Positions 51,295 through 60,646 are shown, counted from the stretch's first letter. The stretch is DNA of 64,000 nt from Alteribacter keqinensis (GCF_003710255.1 NZ_RHIB01000001.1:992001-1056000); one strand, 5' to 3'. Made by a program: numbers and translations. The notes: generated by a model from the letters alone, not told the origin.

Positions 51295-52728
51295 ATGAAT
51301 AAGAAGAATCAGGTTATAGTGAAATCGATTGTCGCTGGAGCCTTGGTATTTACCATTTTAACTCCGACTGGATTTGCGCACGATGCATTTGAAGGGGGAC
51401 AAAAAGGAGAAGGAATTGTATTTGACCATGACGCTATTGAGCAATTGGCTTCCCCGGTTGAGGAAGGCGGAAAGAACGTTAAGCATCTTCACGAAGCGGC
51501 TGCCGTACAGCTGGCTGAAAAAGACGGGGTTCAAAACAATACAGCAGATGTTTATGCTCATAAAGGGTTTGCTTACGTCGGTACCCACACAGCCAACGGA
51601 GCCAATGGGGGAGTCAGGGTATTTGATCTGAAAGACCCGTCCAACCCTGAAGAAGTTGCCGTCTTTGCAGATGAAATTCCATATACATGGCAGGAAAAAG
51701 TCATCGTTAAAACAGTAAATACGAAAGAATTTAAGGGAGACTTAGCAATCGTGAGCTTACAGCAAACCTCACGTAATAATGCAAACCGCCCGGATAGCAG
51801 AGGGGGCATGTTGCTTTATGACGTAAGTGATCCATACAATCCGGAACAGCTCGGTTTTTATGAACTGGACCGTACAATTACAGGAACCCATGAACTTTAT
51901 TTAACCACACAGGGAAACCGTGCTATTGCCTTATTGTCTAACCCGTATGCCGATTATTACACTGGCGGCGTAGAGAGAGATTTCCAGATTATTGATGTAA
52001 GTGATCCGGCTAACCCTGAAAAGATCTGGGAATTTGACCCGAGAGAATTGGAAGAAGTCGCTGAAGATTTTAATGGTTATCATTGGGATGCTGATGATGG
52101 TCACACCCGTCCGGTATTTAACCACAGTGTGATTACAGATAACAACGGCCATTACGCTTACGTTTCCATGTGGGATCTTGGTACTGTAATTTTTGATATC
52201 CGAGATCCTGAAAATGCACAGTATCTCGGACGTACAGAGTACCGTGATGACCAGAAAGGTGCTGCCCACTCCGCTGCCCTTGCCCGTGGAGGCACTATTC
52301 TTATTGAAACAAGAGAAGTTGCCAATCCTCATGGCGAAGGCTACGAAAGTGCTTACGGTTACACAAGAATCTTTGATATCAAGGATAAATCAAACCCGGT
52401 ACTTCTAAGCGAATTTACAACCGAGCTTACGTTTGATTTCTCAGCTCCGGTCAACACTTTTGCCAAAACCGTTCACGATCCGAAAGTCCATGGAAACACC
52501 CTTTACCTTTCTTATTATTCCGGAGGGGTGTTGGCAGTAGATATTACAGATCCAAGCAATCCGGAAGAAATTGGACGCTACACACCGGACCAGGGAAATG
52601 TATGGGGAGTCTTCGTTGACAGAAATTATGTCCTTGCGTCTGATATGGGACAAGGTCTTAAAGTCCTTCAGCGAAATAACGGAAACAACAATAACAACAA
52701 TAAAGGAAGCCGTCCTTTAAATCATTAA
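51295..52728 (+). CDS. Secreted LVIVD-repeat beta-propeller protein
   Basis: 477-residue exported protein: signal peptide (VKSIVAGALVFTILTPTGFA, cleavage near residue 25) followed by repeats of the form VFDLKDPSNPEEV, LLYDVSDPYNPEQLGFYEL, IIDVSDPANPEKIW, VFDIRDPENAQYLG, IFDIKDKSNPVLL and AVDITDPSNPEEIG. This is the LVIVD/choice-of-anchor-type propeller seen in surface proteins. The end is Asn-rich (GNNNNNNK). GGGGGAA precedes ATG 51295; the frame is open upstream to a TTG at 51256. Ligand or enzymatic role unknown. Confidence 0.82.
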   Translation: MNKKNQVIVKSIVAGALVFTILTPTGFAHDAFEGGQKGEGIVFDHDAIEQLASPVEEGGKNVKHLHEAAAVQLAEKDGVQNNTADVYAHKGFAYVGTHTANGANGGVRVFDLKDPSNPEEVAVFADEIPYTWQEKVIVKTVNTKEFKGDLAIVSLQQTSRNNANRPDSRGGMLLYDVSDPYNPEQLGFYELDRTITGTHELYLTTQGNRAIALLSNPYADYYTGGVERDFQIIDVSDPANPEKIWEFDPRELEEVAEDFNGYHWDADDGHTRPVFNHSVITDNNGHYAYVSMWDLGTVIFDIRDPENAQYLGRTEYRDDQKGAAHSAALARGGTILIETREVANPHGEGYESAYGYTRIFDIKDKSNPVLLSEFTTELTFDFSAPVNTFAKTVHDPKVHGNTLYLSYYSGGVLAVDITDPSNPEEIGRYTPDQGNVWGVFVDRNYVLASDMGQGLKVLQRNNGNNNNNNKGSRPLNH

Positions 52729-52753
52729 GAATCGAACAAATTCTCATCACTTT

Positions 52754-52796
52754 AAAGCAGTCCCAAAAGATTAAAATCTTTTGGGACTGCTTTATT
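52754..52796 (+). terminator. Intrinsic terminator of LVIVD-repeat gene
   Basis: AAAGCAGTCCCAAAAGATT / AATCTTTTGGGACTGCTTT, perfect 19-base stem, then ATTATTT. Confidence 0.93.
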
Positions 52797-52887
52797 ATTT
52801 GCTGAAACACGCTGATGGTTCAATATTGTCAAAGTCAAACGCCCTTCCGCCCCGGCTGCGTACCCGCAGAAAGAATTTGTATGACAT
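52795..52887 (-). CDS. Tiny gene with perfect ribosome-binding site, 30 residues
   Basis: Reverse-strand frame of 30 codons, MSYKFFLRVRSRGGRAF..IEPSACFSK, preceded by AAGGAGGTGA, an exact match to the 16S anti-Shine-Dalgarno partner, seven bases before the ATG. The product is basic, not hydrophobic. The frame ends exactly where the terminator of the converging LVIVD-repeat gene begins. No family is recognised. Lack of a clear promoter is against it; the perfect start signal and gene-end placement are in favour. Confidence 0.4.
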   Translation of the reverse strand: MSYKFFLRVRSRGGRAFDFDNIEPSACFSK

Positions 52888-52987
52888 CCATTCACCTCCT
52901 TCACGTCAAGAATTTACCACCTATTTTTTTCACAGTGAAAATAAAGAATAAGTGTGTTGATTGATGAAACGAAGGAGGAAATATAAA

Positions 52988-53875
52988 GTGAATAAAAAAC
53001 TGATTTTAACACTTATTGCCGGTTTGCTTATGATGGTCTTTACTGCCTGTGGGGGCGGCGGGGACATGGGAGAGGATACGGAGGAAGGTGCACGTGGCTA
53101 CGAGGATGGAAGGATTACCGGTTACTACAATGACCTTTACCAGCCAAATCCTGACCAGACGTTTGAAATATCCAGTGACAAGACAAATGTGGACAGTCAG
53201 AATTTTCCCCACACAAAAGCGATTCAGATCCAGGATGCAAAATTTTTAACAGACGTTGACCCGGATCAGCTCCATCCTGACGATCTTTATAACATCGTAA
53301 GAGATGAACTGAATATTCAGCTTCCTGAAGCGGGAACACCACCTGTACAGCAACCTGAAACAGACGGACCTCAGGAACCTGCTAACCCACCTGTTTCTGA
53401 CCCTCAGGAAGAACAGGCACAGCAACCTGACCCAGGCCAGGAACAGCCTCAGGAAGAAGCAGGGCAGGAGGAGCCACAGCCCGATACAAGTGGTGAGCTT
53501 AAAGAATTTGAAAGACAAGTGATTGAACTGACAAATGCTGAACGACGTAACAATGGCCTTTCTGAATTGGATACGAATATTGATTTATGTATGGTCGCAC
53601 GTGAAAAGTCCCGTGACATGCAGCAGAATAATTACTTTTCCCATACAAGCCCGACATATGGATCACCTTTTGACATGATGCGTGACTTCGGTATTCAGTA
53701 TAATGCAGCCGGTGAAAACATTGCACAAGGTCAGCCGACTCCTGAGCAGGTCGTTCAGCAGTGGATGGCTAGTGCCGGTCACCGTGAAAACATTCTAAGC
53801 AACAGCTACAATCAGATTGGTGTTGGGTATGAGTCTCAGGGGAACCACTGGACCCAGATGTTTATCAATAATTAA
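52988..53875 (+). CDS. CAP-domain lipoprotein (YkwD-like)
   Basis: 295-residue lipoprotein. The lipobox FTAC ends at Cys21 after a hydrophobic signal; a 70-residue N-terminal part follows; then a Pro/Gln/Glu-rich linker (about 108-168) and the C-terminal CAP/SCP domain: LTNAERRNNGLSELDTN, YFSHTSPTYGSPFDMM, AGENIAQGQ and WMASAGHRENILSNSYNQIGVGY. CAP domains in Bacillus YkwD relatives are secreted and linked to spore coat or wall stress. GTG 52988 is chosen because of AAGGAGG nine bases upstream; an ATG at 52961 would add a non-export-like start. Confidence 0.88.
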   Translation: MNKKLILTLIAGLLMMVFTACGGGGDMGEDTEEGARGYEDGRITGYYNDLYQPNPDQTFEISSDKTNVDSQNFPHTKAIQIQDAKFLTDVDPDQLHPDDLYNIVRDELNIQLPEAGTPPVQQPETDGPQEPANPPVSDPQEEQAQQPDPGQEQPQEEAGQEEPQPDTSGELKEFERQVIELTNAERRNNGLSELDTNIDLCMVAREKSRDMQQNNYFSHTSPTYGSPFDMMRDFGIQYNAAGENIAQGQPTPEQVVQQWMASAGHRENILSNSYNQIGVGYESQGNHWTQMFINN

Positions 53876-53967
53876 GTCGCTTCTTAAAGCCCGTTATTTT
53901 ATAGCTGGTATTCAATGGAGATGAAATCAACTTCAATATTTTACAGCCCCAATTAAATAAAAATTCC

Positions 53968-54007
53968 AACAAAAGCATGTGCACTTACAAGCGCACATGT
54001 TTTTGTT
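53968..54007 (+). terminator. Intrinsic terminator after CAP lipoprotein gene
   Basis: CATGTGCaCTT / AAGcGCACATG stem with TTTTTG tail; ACAAAA on the left makes it possibly bidirectional. Confidence 0.85.
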
Positions 54008-54088
54008 ATAGTAATGAAGGTAGCTTTATTAAAAATTCGGGTAATGTATTTATACTGAACTGATTTTAGTTAAGGAGGTCGCTTATTT

Positions 54089-54322
54089 ATGGCAGATCAG
54101 GGAGCAAACAAAGAAAGCAGTGAAAACAAAGGCAACAAGGAAAAAGAAAGTCTGATTAAGGTTGAAGCTGGAGAAAATGTAGAGGTTATTAAAGGCGAAT
54201 TTAAAGGCATCAAAGCAGAAGTTATCGCTGTTTACACAAACTCCATCGCTGTTGAATTGGACAAAAAACTTTCAGACGGCAGCAAAGCCAGAACAGTTCT
54301 GCACCATACAGAATTTAAGTAA
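54089..54322 (+). CDS. DUF2187 (KOW-like) small protein
   Basis: 77-residue protein: a charged N-terminal tail (GANKESSENKGNKEK) and a DUF2187/YkvS-type beta domain VEAGENVEVIKGEFKGIKAEVIAVYTNSIAVEL, close to the KOW motif found in ribosome and NusG proteins. The Asn/Lys/Glu/Ser-rich tail is not part of the usual family domain and may be a local extension. AAGGAGG precedes the ATG by eight bases. Function in Bacillus is not known. It has its own terminator. Confidence 0.85.
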   Translation: MADQGANKESSENKGNKEKESLIKVEAGENVEVIKGEFKGIKAEVIAVYTNSIAVELDKKLSDGSKARTVLHHTEFK

Positions 54323-54364
54323 TCTAAATGAAGCAGTACGCTTATTAATGAAGACAAAATGATA

Positions 54365-54404
54365 AAAACCGGAACGGCCTTGTACAGGCTGTTCCGGTTT
54401 TTTT
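54365..54404 (+). terminator. Intrinsic terminator of DUF2187 gene
   Basis: AAAACCGGAACgGCCTTG / CAGGCtGTTCCGGTTTT stem and seven T. Confidence 0.93.
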
Positions 54405-54521
54405 GATTTTCGGTAACATACGACAGGAATAACGTACATAAATTGGTAGTGGTAAAGCCATTATCCTTCTATTATCAGTGATAAGTTGTTTTCACAGCCT
54501 AAGAAAAAGGAGGGGAGACTG

Positions 54522-54677
54522 GTGATACCATCCATTATTATTACAATTGCGTGGGTAGTTGTTGGGTTCTGGAGTTTATTGAAGCTTGTTAACTTATTCA
54601 ACGGCGGCACAAAAAACTGGCTTGATATCCTGTTACACCTGGCGGTTATCTTAATTGCTCTTTCGTTTATCCTGTAG
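54522..54677 (+). CDS. Small two-helix membrane protein, 51 residues
   Basis: 51-residue protein with two membrane helices: IPSIIITIAWVVVGFWSLLKL and WLDILLHLAVILIALSFIL, joined by a short polar loop LFNGGTKN. GTG 54522 is preceded by AAAAGGAGGGG with seven-base spacing, better than the upstream TTG at 54486. No family recognised. It sits alone between two terminators, so it has its own transcript. Size and topology resemble stress-induced small membrane proteins, but no function can be assigned. Confidence 0.6.
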   Translation: MIPSIIITIAWVVVGFWSLLKLVNLFNGGTKNWLDILLHLAVILIALSFIL

Positions 54678-54727
54678 CTCTCTGGATCAGATTTTTATTT
54701 TGGATTAATCTTGTCTCATATGAATTA

Positions 54728-54763
54728 GAGAAGCCGCTTCCACATATGGAAACGGCTTTTTCT
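54728..54763. terminator. Bidirectional terminator before DUF975 gene
   Basis: TTAGAgAAGCCGcTTCC / GGAAaCGGCTTTTTCTAA stem, usable from both strands. Confidence 0.85.
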
Positions 54764-54783
54764 AATTGAGACCATAATCACAT

Positions 54784-55461
54784 TTATACGGCTTCACTTT
54801 CTGGGACATTCTGGTTTCGCAACTCGTCATAAAATGCTGCAATTGTTGCATAAATGTAGGGGATTAGCCATATGAAGCCGATTCCAAGTGTAAATACTGC
54901 CACAAAAAACCATCCGATAAAGCTGAGAAGTGTCATGAAATACTTCCACTTGTATCCCTTCATGAGCCGGCGGCTTTCTGTAATGGCCTGATTCGGTCTT
55001 AAATCCGGACGGTCTTTTAGGATGTAGTAGGTCTGAGAATAGGAAAAGGCTTTGATAATTCCCGGAATGATGAGTAGTAAAGCCCAAAGAAAAACGTAGA
55101 TACTCATTAAAACTCCAGTCAGAAGTGTTTTAAGATAATATTGCTTGGTAAGACCCTTAAATGCCAGATCAAATGTTGCGTCATTCTGTCTGACGAGAGT
55201 CACGAAATAGACGTAGGCTCCGAAGTAAAGAGGAATCAGTGCAACTTGCACTGCAAGAACAACAGCCTCCACCCATAATGGTGTGGTCCCCTGTTCCAGC
55301 CATTGGGTAACATCACCTGTTAATGCAATCTCAACAAAAGTCGGAACAAATGCGCTGATCAGAAAAAGAACAATAATAACGCCAATTGATTTTCCCCAGT
55401 TTCCTGATAAAGAGGATAAAGCTGTTTTTTTCAATGCTTTGATTCTCAACGTATACAACAT
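54784..55461 (-). CDS. DUF975 family membrane protein
   Basis: 225-residue membrane protein with about five helices. The N-terminal ALSSLSGNWGKSIGVIIVLFLIS and the conserved PGIIKAFSYSQTYYILKDRPDLRPNQAI..SRRLMKGYKWKYFMTLLSFIGW blocks identify DUF975. The family function is unknown; members are common in Bacillota. The ATG at 55461 has AAAGG directly before it with no spacer, so TTG 55449 (starting LRIKALKK) with 12-base spacing may be the real start. Divergent from the TPM/coiled-coil gene. Confidence 0.85.
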   Translation of the reverse strand: MLYTLRIKALKKTALSSLSGNWGKSIGVIIVLFLISAFVPTFVEIALTGDVTQWLEQGTTPLWVEAVVLAVQVALIPLYFGAYVYFVTLVRQNDATFDLAFKGLTKQYYLKTLLTGVLMSIYVFLWALLLIIPGIIKAFSYSQTYYILKDRPDLRPNQAITESRRLMKGYKWKYFMTLLSFIGWFFVAVFTLGIGFIWLIPYIYATIAAFYDELRNQNVPESEAV

Positions 55462-55672
55462 CCTTTCAATAGTAACTGTCTATTATGCCCTCATGTTACA
55501 ATATAATTATAAATTTGGAAATATTTTTTATTTAAAAGCATTGTCACTTCTACTCATTTCAAGTAGGAAGACTTTCCTTTCCACATGTTGCTTTGATGAT
55601 TAATGTTGTTGAAACTTACCGTACTTTTATCCGTAAATGAAGGAAGAAATGTATTTCACTGGAGGAATGTGT

Positions 55673-58081
55673 ATGAAACGATTGCGAAACTGGATTTGCA
55701 CTATTTTACTCGGATCCGCTTTATTTGCCGTCCCTTCTAATACTTTTGCTGATGTGACAATTGAAGATACCGGTCAGTTTTTCACAGATTCAGAGACAAC
55801 GAGTCTGGAGGAGGAGCACAGTGATGCTGCTTTTAATTATTACATATATACAGTCCCTTCTTTGGAGGGAGAATCCATCGAAGACTTGAGCTATGAAGTT
55901 GAAAATCAGGCTTCACCGGGATATGATGCCATCCTTGTACTCGCAATGGATGAAAGTGAAGTTTACATTAACCCTGTATCTGCAGGTTTTGAAGAAGCGG
56001 TGTTGTCATTATTCAGCAGCTATGAGGGGCTGCTTGATGAAACGTTTATGCCTTCAGCTGTTGACGGCGATGTAGCAGGAGGAATAGATGAGCTTATCCG
56101 GTATACAGAAGCGAGCCGGAGTGAGCCGGCTGAAGCCGAAAGCAGTGGAGCTGCAACGTTTTTCTTTATCGTCCTGACCGGTGCTGCTGGGGCAGGAGGA
56201 TTCTTCTTGTTATTCAGGCATCGGAAAGCAAAACGGCGAAAGTCAGAGGTACTCAAGAAGCAAAAGCAGGTCATCAGTGGGGCCTATCCCGTTTTAAACA
56301 AAGCGGATGACAAGAGAGAATTGACACGGGGAAAAACAAAAGAGGTATTTGATCATCTGTTCGTTCAGGTTCAGACTTTTATCTCGGAGAATGAAAAAAG
56401 GGAAAAGGAAATAGTAAAAATTAAACCTCCTTTCTTCAACCAGTTGTCTTTTCACAGTAATATGACAGCGTTAGATGGGGATGCAGCCGGGGAAGATGAA
56501 AGGTTAGCCAAATTGAAGGAGGAAATCGAGAGGCTCATTGAGAAGGAACTCCGCGTAGGGACGGAATTTAACGAGCTTTATGGACGTTTCGAGGCATCTG
56601 AAAAAAGACTTGGTGAACTGAAAGAACAAAGTGGATTCCCAATGGCCAACCTGGACGCAGATAAGAACCAGGTTAAAGAATTACTCATTGAATTAAAAGC
56701 TTCTGATTACAGCTTTGATTATTTGAATACCAAAGATGCCCTATCTTCTATTAAGCCTGAGGTTGAAAGCTTCACGGATAAAGTTATCGTTCAGGAAAAA
56801 CTACTCAACGAGATTTCTCATCTTGAGGAAGCTATTAATGCAACAAAAGCAGATGTGAAAATGGTCATTGATCGTGAAAAGCTCAAAATTGTTGAATTTA
56901 ACCCACTTGGACTTCTTCAAGAAGCTGAGAAAACGAATAGTGAGCTCAGAGAGCACATTGTGGATGGGGGCGTAGCTGCAGCTGTAAGAGCGAATGACCG
57001 AATAAAACTGCTGATAAAAGAAGCTAAGGAAGGAATACAAAACAGAATAAGGATCAGAGAAAGAATTGTTAAACAACTGCCGGTTTTTGAAAATACAATG
57101 CAATCCTACCGTGCTCAGGAGTCAAATTTTTCCGCAGAAATAGAGAAGCTCCGTTCATCTTTTTCTGAACAGCAATGGATAGAATTGCACAGTACATTTA
57201 CCGACCTTTCAGCCCGGGCAGGACAGGGGATTCAAACTGTTGAAAAGATTAATAAATTGATGGCCAATGATGTGCAGCGGTACAAAGAAGCGGATGTAAT
57301 GACAGAGAGTCTGAAAAAAGAAATGGACTTTATGGAGAAACTTTATAAAGAATGTTTCTTCACCTTTGACAGGCTTATGGAAGAAAAGGGGGAAGCAAAG
57401 CAGACAATCGAAGACATGAAATCCCAGGTTGACAGCCTCTTTTCCATTATCGAAGATGAAAGGCTGCCAGATGACACGTCAGAGCTTTCGGTTATTAAAG
57501 ACCATTTAGAGACTTTGTCAAAAGAAATCAATACGCTGCCTCTTGATCTTACTGCGATGGAGGAGGAGATTCGCAGTCAGCGTAAAGGGTTACGGAAGGT
57601 CTCGGGGGCAGTGGATAAACGTGTAGAAGAAAAGCGAAGAGCTGAACGTGAGTGGCGGGAAGTAGAAGGGTCATTTATCACAGCTGATAAGAAGTACGGC
57701 TTCTCCATGTTTTCAAATCCCTACAGAAAACGATTTAAAGCATGCGAGGATAACGTCAATGAAGCCATGGGAAAAGGGAGATATGAAGACGTTGTTGCTG
57801 AGGCGAGAGTTGTTCGTCAAATCGTGAGAGAGCTGACGAGCGAACTTAACCGAAGAGACAGAGAACGAAATGCAAGACGGAGAACAACGACTGTGAGAAG
57901 AACAGGTGGATTTCCTACAGGCGGAGGCAGGAGTGGAAACTCTCCCTTTGGAGGATCCGGTCCTTTTGGAAAAGGTTCCAATCGTGGTGGAGGCGGTTCT
58001 TTCGGAGGCGGCAGCCGTCGCGGTGGAGGGGGCTCCTTTGGAGGAGGAGGATCCCGCCGCGGTGGTGGAAGGAAATTTTAA
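55673..58081 (+). CDS. TPM-domain, coiled-coil membrane protein with Gly/Arg-rich tail
   Basis: 802-residue protein. Signal peptide (to about residue 26, FADV), a TPM-like extracellular domain (about 27-160), one membrane helix (ATFFFIVLTGAAGAGGFFLLF), then a cytoplasmic helical coiled-coil region of about 530 residues that resembles EzrA-type spectrin-like repeats, and a terminal Gly/Arg-rich segment with repeated GGGGSFGGG(G)SRR. TPM proteins encoded beside PspA are known in Bacillus (YdjH type), and a pspA gene converges on it here, so an envelope-stress role at membrane sites is likely. TGGAGGA supports ATG 55673 over 55637. The tail might mediate condensation or membrane/RNA binding. Confidence 0.72.
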   Translation: MKRLRNWICTILLGSALFAVPSNTFADVTIEDTGQFFTDSETTSLEEEHSDAAFNYYIYTVPSLEGESIEDLSYEVENQASPGYDAILVLAMDESEVYINPVSAGFEEAVLSLFSSYEGLLDETFMPSAVDGDVAGGIDELIRYTEASRSEPAEAESSGAATFFFIVLTGAAGAGGFFLLFRHRKAKRRKSEVLKKQKQVISGAYPVLNKADDKRELTRGKTKEVFDHLFVQVQTFISENEKREKEIVKIKPPFFNQLSFHSNMTALDGDAAGEDERLAKLKEEIERLIEKELRVGTEFNELYGRFEASEKRLGELKEQSGFPMANLDADKNQVKELLIELKASDYSFDYLNTKDALSSIKPEVESFTDKVIVQEKLLNEISHLEEAINATKADVKMVIDREKLKIVEFNPLGLLQEAEKTNSELREHIVDGGVAAAVRANDRIKLLIKEAKEGIQNRIRIRERIVKQLPVFENTMQSYRAQESNFSAEIEKLRSSFSEQQWIELHSTFTDLSARAGQGIQTVEKINKLMANDVQRYKEADVMTESLKKEMDFMEKLYKECFFTFDRLMEEKGEAKQTIEDMKSQVDSLFSIIEDERLPDDTSELSVIKDHLETLSKEINTLPLDLTAMEEEIRSQRKGLRKVSGAVDKRVEEKRRAEREWREVEGSFITADKKYGFSMFSNPYRKRFKACEDNVNEAMGKGRYEDVVAEARVVRQIVRELTSELNRRDRERNARRRTTTVRRTGGFPTGGGRSGNSPFGGSGPFGKGSNRGGGGSFGGGSRRGGGGSFGGGGSRRGGGRKF

Positions 58082-58086
58082 AACGG

Positions 58087-58134
58087 AAAAAAGGCTGTCA
58101 GCCAGGGAATACCCTGACCGAACAGCCTTTTTTA
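58087..58134. terminator. Bidirectional terminator between TPM-protein gene and pspA
   Basis: AAAAAAGGCTGTcag / ACAGCCTTTTTT arms with an inner CAGGG/CCCTG hairpin. Confidence 0.88.
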
Positions 58135-58135
58135 C

Positions 58136-58810
58136 TTACGCATTTTTCTTTTGCATCTTTTCTTTCAGAGCTGCTAATTCACGATCAACAGAGCTTGACG
58201 TTTCAAGGCCTGCCAGTTCATCGTCGAGAGACTTATTTAAGCTTCTCAGTTCCTCTGAAGATTCTGCTTCTGCTTCATTCTGAAGAACTTTTTCTTCCAT
58301 CCGCTCAAATCCGCTCTTTGCACTGTCTCCTATGCCGGACATAGCACGGTTTACTTTAGCACGGGCTTTTGCACTTTCCGACCGGGCTTTGAGTGAATCT
58401 TTTTTCATCTTCATCTCATCATGCTCAGCTTTCATTTCTCTCATTTTATCTTTTAGTTCAGCTGAGAGCTTTTGCGCTTCTTCATAGGACTGCTTCAGTG
58501 CGTCTGCGTTAGCCTGCTGCTTATTTTTATCTTCAAGTACACGGCGTGCAAGGGCTTCATCATCAGATTCCAGTGCAGCAAGAGCCTGTTCCTCCCGCTT
58601 GGCTGTGTAAGAGACGGCTTCTTCAAATTTCCTATGAAGCAATTTTTCATTTGCGATTTGTTTAGCAACAGCACTTTCTACATCAGCAATATCCTTTTCC
58701 ATATCAACGATGAACTGGTCGAGCATCTTCGATGGATCTTCTGCTTTGTTTAAAAGGGCATTTAATTCAGATGAAACAATCGTACGAACCCGGTTAAAAA
58801 AACGAAACAT
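58136..58810 (-). CDS. pspA: PspA/IM30 family protein
   Basis: 224-residue coiled-coil ESCRT-III-like membrane-remodelling protein. Start FRFFNRVRTIVSSELNALLNKAEDPSKMLDQ, with the amphipathic helix-0 and conserved NKAEDPxKxLDQ motif, then long heptad helices (AKREEQALAALESDDEALARRVLEDKN). PspA stabilises damaged membranes and forms rods or rings under envelope stress. ATG 58810 with GGAGGG six bases upstream is preferred to the ATG at 58816. It is convergent with the TPM/coiled-coil protein gene and probably acts with it. Confidence 0.93.
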   Translation of the reverse strand: MFRFFNRVRTIVSSELNALLNKAEDPSKMLDQFIVDMEKDIADVESAVAKQIANEKLLHRKFEEAVSYTAKREEQALAALESDDEALARRVLEDKNKQQANADALKQSYEEAQKLSAELKDKMREMKAEHDEMKMKKDSLKARSESAKARAKVNRAMSGIGDSAKSGFERMEEKVLQNEAEAESSEELRSLNKSLDDELAGLETSSSVDRELAALKEKMQKKNA

Positions 58811-59066
58811 TGTCATCCCTCCGTATTAACATTTTCTAAAATGATCATAGCATAATTTTGCCAGTAATAATGAATTTACGTTTCATTTTATCAAAAGGTT
58901 TCATCTACAAAACGCCCAGGAAGATATGACTACAGACACCCAGGTTTTAAACTCTCCAAAAGGAACATGTACCTGTTTATGGAAAATAAAGAGGATACGC
59001 GTTCTCCCGGCAAAAAGTATATACATAGCAGAGTTCACTCTGTGATACTAAGGGGGAGGAAATGGA

Positions 59067-60599
59067 ATGAAAAAGAAAATACTTTTGATATTGGTGGTGA
59101 CGCTTCTTATGTCCACTCACGTTGCAGGGGCATCAGGTTTTCATGAAACCATCGGGACACCGGGGGAGCCCGGAACGGTTATGATTGGAGAAATGCCGGA
59201 TAACCCGGATCCTGATAAGCCCGTCTTGTTATTCGTTCAGGGGCTGACAAATAATTCAGGGGCATGGTATGAGGGAAATGTCATGTACAGTACAGCAAGG
59301 GATGCGGGATATGAAACAGCCTTTGTGGAGCTTTATGATTCTGGAGGTGAGCCGAGAAGTTACTGGAATAACGGAGCCATGCTTGCCAATCAGATCGAAC
59401 AGATTTCTCATTATTTTAATGGAAAAGATATTGTTGTCGTGGGATACAGTAAAGGTGGAGTGGATGCCCAGGCTGCTTTGATTCATTACGGAAAACATCA
59501 CCTCGTCCGTGATGTCATCACGATTGGTTCTCCCCATTACGGCAGTGAACTCGCAGACCTTGCACATAGTACATGGGCAGGCTGGCTGGCAGCTCTAATC
59601 GGTGCAAGAAGTGAAGGGACGGAAAGCTTACAGACAGGAAATATGAGTTATTTCAGATCCATCACAGATAACAGGTGGGAGGCACTTGAAAATACGTACT
59701 TTACGATTGCCGGGGACAGAGCAGGACCGTTTTTCAGTTCATACTTTACAGGGGGATTGTTTATCCCCGGTCCAAGTGACGGTGTTGTATCTGTAGAAAG
59801 TGCCCACCTGCCATATGGCAACATCCTGGCTATCGGTAACTGGAATCACGGTGAGGTACACCTGGGGCAAAATGCGTTTCCCGTTTTCAGCCCGGTCCTG
59901 ACTGCTCCACAACCTGTTCAGCAAAACGGATATGAAGAAAAAAAAGTAGAAAGTGACCTTGATATCCTTGTACGAGGTGGTGAAAAGCATGGTGAAATGG
60001 AGGAAACGTTCCCGGTTGAAGAAGGGGTAAATAAAATTACTGCAGATTGGATATGTTCTGAAGAATTAACGGAAATTGAAGTGACAGACCCAGACGGAAA
60101 TACTGATAAAATTCAAGTTACAGCGAAAGAAGGAGAAGTGTATTTTGAAGGGGCCTGGCACCATACTGTGGAGATCAATAAGCCTGAGCCCGGAGAGTGG
60201 ACCGTCAAGACAGCAGGCGGAAACAGTGCTTATCTACTTGTGGCGGCATTTGATTCCCCTCTAAACAGTAAGGTAGAGGTCACTACGCCTGCTGGAAAAA
60301 AGGGATGGAAAGTAGCACCTGCCTTTACGGGTATTTCGCCACAAGCAGGACAGGCAGTGTCAGTTCACGCCTCTACAGAATTTATGCCCGGGCTGCGGGG
60401 GCAGTCTCCTCAATCGGCTCCTCGCTCTCAAACGATAAAGCAGCGGGGGCAAAAGGGAGTAATAAACCTGCCTTTCAAGGGGGAAGGCTCCTATAATACT
60501 ACCTTGGATATTAAAGGTACTACTCCGTCAGGTCACTCTTTTGAAAGGACCGTTATACGCTCTGTGTTTGTCGATGACCTGGGAGTTGTCCATGATTAA
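59067..60599 (+). CDS. Secreted alpha/beta-hydrolase (esterase/lipase-like)
   Basis: 510-residue secreted protein. Signal peptide to about residue 22 (VAGASG), then an alpha/beta-hydrolase domain: LLFVQGLTNNSGAW near the oxyanion region, nucleophile elbow GYSKGGVDAQA with Ser around residue 132, Asp in PGPSDGVVSVES and His in NWNHGEVHLG. After residue 290 come one or two beta-sandwich-type domains, of the kind that bind polymers or surfaces. AAGGGGGAGGA precedes the ATG. Natural substrates may be lipids, esters or polyesters; the sequence does not decide. Single-gene unit with terminator. Confidence 0.82.
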   Translation: MKKKILLILVVTLLMSTHVAGASGFHETIGTPGEPGTVMIGEMPDNPDPDKPVLLFVQGLTNNSGAWYEGNVMYSTARDAGYETAFVELYDSGGEPRSYWNNGAMLANQIEQISHYFNGKDIVVVGYSKGGVDAQAALIHYGKHHLVRDVITIGSPHYGSELADLAHSTWAGWLAALIGARSEGTESLQTGNMSYFRSITDNRWEALENTYFTIAGDRAGPFFSSYFTGGLFIPGPSDGVVSVESAHLPYGNILAIGNWNHGEVHLGQNAFPVFSPVLTAPQPVQQNGYEEKKVESDLDILVRGGEKHGEMEETFPVEEGVNKITADWICSEELTEIEVTDPDGNTDKIQVTAKEGEVYFEGAWHHTVEINKPEPGEWTVKTAGGNSAYLLVAAFDSPLNSKVEVTTPAGKKGWKVAPAFTGISPQAGQAVSVHASTEFMPGLRGQSPQSAPRSQTIKQRGQKGVINLPFKGEGSYNTTLDIKGTTPSGHSFERTVIRSVFVDDLGVVHD

Positions 60600-60607
60600 A
60601 GCAGATG

Positions 60608-60646
60608 ACGGCTCATAAGGTACAACCTTATGAGCCTGTTTCTTTT
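60608..60646 (+). terminator. Intrinsic terminator of secreted hydrolase gene
   Basis: GGCTCATAAGGT / ACCTTATGAGCC, perfect 12-base stem with a 3-base loop, then TGTTTCTTTT. Confidence 0.92.
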
